Shown here piece after piece: positions 5,896-7,744 of a stretch of 7,744 bases of DNA; positions within the stretch are counted from its first letter, which is position 1; each line of letters begins with the position of its first letter. Origin of the DNA: JAKVCB01 sp963578605 (GTDB lineage: Bacteria; Planctomycetota; Planctomycetia; Pirellulales; Lacipirellulaceae); assembly GCA_963578605.1 (NCBI GenBank), contig CAUZEA010000182.1, positions 1 to 7,744 on the forward strand, read 5' to 3'. The notes under the pieces were generated by a model. It saw only the letters and a list, made by a program, of their open reading frames with translations, ran no database searches and had not been told where the DNA came from. Position numbers and translations under genes: made by a program.

Positions 5896-7248
5896 ATGTA
5901 CCAAACTCAACCGCGCGGTATTCCTGAACGAATTTACGAACCCAACATTATCCACAATCCGTTTACCTGGATGGGAATTTGGACCCCGCATGGGTGGCGG
6001 GTTCACAAAAAACGGTGGGGGAAAGCTGAATGCGTAACCGTATCGCTCAGTGGTGATGGAGCAACCACGTTTTTTCCCGAGGCGCTGCTTGATCCTGAAA
6101 GTGGCCGGGTCGAGTGGCAAGACGACCTCCACCTCAAAGACGATCCGTTCACCGACGCCGGCATCTATCCCAGCGATCCACGCGTTGAATATCCTGTCGG
6201 CCGCCCACGCTGGGCCATTTCGCACACACTCCTTTGTTATCCGATTGCCGACCACGGCTTGTATACGCACGAGTATCGCTGGGACATGACCCACGGGCAC
6301 CTCTTTACCCATTTTCGCAACCACGTTTCACTCGAAGAGGCGCACACCGATGACCAGGACGGCATGACGGTCCGCGTAAAACAAACACCCATCAGTGAAA
6401 CCATCGAGGGCAACGTACACTACCCGGCATGCAACAGCGCCGTCCGGGGGGTGTGGTCAACACCAGACAAGTCGGGAGCCAATTACTATTGCCGGCGCAT
6501 TGCGCAACAGGTCACGATGCACAACGGTGTTTATGCCGTTGCCCCTTGTACCCCGGTGGTCCAATGTTACGGTGTTTATCGCGGGCTGCCAGACAACTTT
6601 CGCGATCGATTATTTGATCCACACACGGGAGAGTGCACCGATTACCAAAGACTGATTGACCAACTCCAGATCCCCTTCGATGAACCAAAAATCGGCTGGA
6701 TTCGATCACCGCGCCGCATGGTCGAGAGCCAGGTCTACGAAGGACCGATCGGCATACCAGCCGGTGATCTAGTGACGGTAGAGCAAAGCCATCTCGACGA
6801 ACTCCGCCGTCGCCTGGGTACCCGCTACCAGCAGGGCAAGGTTGGCTACAGTCATGAACAATCGGTCGACTCCGACGACAAGGGCTACGAGGGCTACATT
6901 GCCGACTTCGACCTGAACAACGACGGTGTGATTGATACCGAGGACGAAGCAAGACTTGCCCCACACGTCGGGCGGCAAGTTCGCACCAACTTGTACAAAG
7001 ACGCCTACTTCGGCGGCGATTGGCTTACCGGGTCCTACTGCCTGGAGCCCGAACATCGGCCAGGCGTCCAGATCATTGCCGACTACACCTACGGCGGAGG
7101 CTATGACGCGCAAACAGGTGTCATCCGCCTGCTCGAATCGCCCGGACCCGGCCAGCGGGTCTGGGTCGAATACCATTACGACGCACCCGCCCAGCCGGGC
7201 GAGAACAATATCCGACTCCACCTGTTTCGGGAAACCGAAAGCAGTTGA
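5896..7248 (+). CDS. Unrecognised 450-residue protein with a histidine cluster and an EF-hand-like calcium loop
   Basis: The frame opens with ATG-TAC-CAA at 5896 and runs 450 codons to TGA. It has no signal peptide or membrane segment, so it is likely cytoplasmic or exported by a route without an N-terminal signal. Three regions stand out. Residues 120-143 hold six histidines (120, 125, 133, 135, 139, 143) around HEYRWDMTHGHLFTHFRNH, a possible metal site. Residues 339-350 are DLNNDGVIDTED, a textbook 12-residue calcium loop with D1, N3, D5, G6, I8, D9 and D12, but only one is present. The C-terminal third is rich in Tyr, Gly and beta-type residues (YTYGGGYDAQTGVIRLL, RVWVEYHY), reminiscent of beta-rich structural proteins. 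Eight cysteines are scattered. I do not recognise the family; a structural or envelope-associated role is only a guess. It is divergent from the 4542-5480 gene and has a good promoter. Confidence 0.78.
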   Translation: MYQTQPRGIPERIYEPNIIHNPFTWMGIWTPHGWRVHKKRWGKAECVTVSLSGDGATTFFPEALLDPESGRVEWQDDLHLKDDPFTDAGIYPSDPRVEYPVGRPRWAISHTLLCYPIADHGLYTHEYRWDMTHGHLFTHFRNHVSLEEAHTDDQDGMTVRVKQTPISETIEGNVHYPACNSAVRGVWSTPDKSGANYYCRRIAQQVTMHNGVYAVAPCTPVVQCYGVYRGLPDNFRDRLFDPHTGECTDYQRLIDQLQIPFDEPKIGWIRSPRRMVESQVYEGPIGIPAGDLVTVEQSHLDELRRRLGTRYQQGKVGYSHEQSVDSDDKGYEGYIADFDLNNDGVIDTEDEARLAPHVGRQVRTNLYKDAYFGGDWLTGSYCLEPEHRPGVQIIADYTYGGGYDAQTGVIRLLESPGPGQRVWVEYHYDAPAQPGENNIRLHLFRETESS

Positions 7249-7293
7249 CAAGCGCCCTCTTTCCGGAGACCGCAAAAGAAGATCTGCGCACCA

Positions 7294-7319
7294 GCCACGA
7301 GTGTGCGCCACGAGTGTGC
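7294..7319 (+). repeat. Two tandem copies of a 13-bp unit
   Basis: GCCACGAGTGTGC occurs twice in direct succession at 7294-7306 and 7307-7319. It lies between the end of the 450-residue gene and the PEP-CTERM remnant. The copies are identical, so the duplication is recent or maintained. Confidence 0.7.
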
Positions 7320-7340
7320 GATGCAGGTCCCATGACGAGA

Positions 7341-7673
7341 CTATCGCAGCGAACGGGTCCGACGGCAGACAAGCAACAGCAGTCCGCTCAACTGCAGTAG
7401 AACTGCAGTCGGCTCAGGCACGGCAGTCACCGCGCCACTGGCTCTGTTACCAAAATTGGTTTTCCACAGCTCGCAATCTGCCTGATCGACGATCCCACCA
7501 CTGCCATTGCCACCCAACACAACACCATTTTCGGCGGCACCCAGATTGTCACGCCAGGTGGTGTAGTCGGCAGCGTCTACCACCCCATCGCCATTGAAAT
7601 CGCCTTCGATTCCAGAGTTGACCTGCCCCCAGTGACAGTACCAGTAGTTAAGTTACTCTTTGCAGCACCGCTA
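7341..7673 (-). pseudogene. PEP-CTERM / dockerin-like exported protein, C-terminal remnant with probable frameshift
   Basis: On the minus strand the frame ending with TAG at 7343-7341 reads GIEGDFNGDGVVDAADYTTW (from 7613), RDNLGAAENG, GNGSGGIVDQADCELWKTNF, then the PEP-CTERM signal VPEPTA (from 7421), a hydrophobic segment (VLLQLSGLLLLVC) and a basic end RRTRSLR. Upstream, this frame meets TAA at 7655-7653. The neighbouring frame upstream reads AAKSNLTTGTVTGG, which resembles the region just before the dockerin block in related proteins. A one-base loss in the run of five G residues at 7626-7630 would join the two frames. The frame beyond that is broken near the inverted repeat at 7676-7726. 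The remnant thus has no start and at least one probable frameshift. It resembles the 297-811 remnant at the protein level and lies in the opposite orientation. Confidence 0.72.
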
Positions 7674-7675
7674 GG

Positions 7676-7726
7676 CCAGCCACTTCACTTCGTGGAGGCG
7701 TAGCCGGAACGAAGTGAAGTGGCTGG
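7676..7726. repeat. Long perfect inverted repeat (18-bp arms), REP- or MITE-like
   Basis: CCAGCCACTTCACTTCGT (7676-7693) pairs perfectly with ACGAAGTGAAGTGGCTGG (7709-7726) across a 15-base loop. The loop contains GGC-GTA-GCC, which can extend the hairpin. There is no T tract, so it is not a typical terminator. It sits where the PEP-CTERM remnant loses its reading frame, as expected of an inserted palindromic element. Whether it occurs elsewhere in the genome cannot be seen here. Confidence 0.7.
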
Positions 7727-7744
7727 GTTGCCTCGGGGGCTGGA

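Noticed and set aside
1..7744. CRISPR array, rRNA, replication origin or complete phage module
   Set aside because: No set of regularly spaced repeats, no rRNA-like sequence, and no recognisable capsid, terminase, portal or integrase gene is present; the 450-residue protein's beta-rich look alone does not support a phage call.

Overview
The window looks like accessory chromosomal DNA of a planctomycete, most likely order Pirellulales. The main reason is that both ends carry the C-terminal end of a characteristic planctomycete surface or exported protein: a dockerin/EF-hand-like block (GDFNxDGVVDAADxTxWxDNLG) followed by a PEP-CTERM sorting signal (VPEPT, a hydrophobic segment, basic residues). 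The organism call is inferred from these and from the general gene repertoire; no rRNA or other phylogenetic marker is present.

Layout. 1-296 is the orfA end of an IS3-family insertion sequence running off the left edge. It has cut into a PEP-CTERM gene whose C-terminal remnant fills 297-811 and also carries an in-frame amber codon. 812-1463 has no protein gene. It holds an isolated 3' half of a tRNA-Pro(GGG) gene (1061-1102), two small palindromes and a probable promoter. 1464-3391 is a two-gene, translationally coupled operon: UDP-galactopyranose mutase (glf) and a DUF707 glycosyltransferase-like protein. A second glycosyltransferase-like protein (3398-4336, minus strand) converges on it with only six bases between the genes. 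Together they suggest a small galactofuranose-containing glycan module. 4542-5480 (minus) and 5896-7248 (plus) are a divergent pair of unrecognised proteins. The second has a tight histidine cluster and one EF-hand-like calcium loop. The gap between them holds a good sigma70-type promoter, a GC hairpin next to an A tract, and a perfect 18-bp palindrome. 7341 to about 7673 (minus) is a second, decayed PEP-CTERM C-terminus, bordered by a long perfect inverted repeat (7676-7726) near the right edge.

Taken together, a glycan-synthesis cassette and an uncharacterised divergent gene pair lie between debris of mobile elements and two oppositely oriented surface-protein remnants. The tRNA fragment, the insertion sequence and the palindromic repeat all suggest a recombination-prone region. 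The functions of the 4542-5480 and 5896-7248 products cannot be told from the sequence; they are the best candidates for something undescribed.
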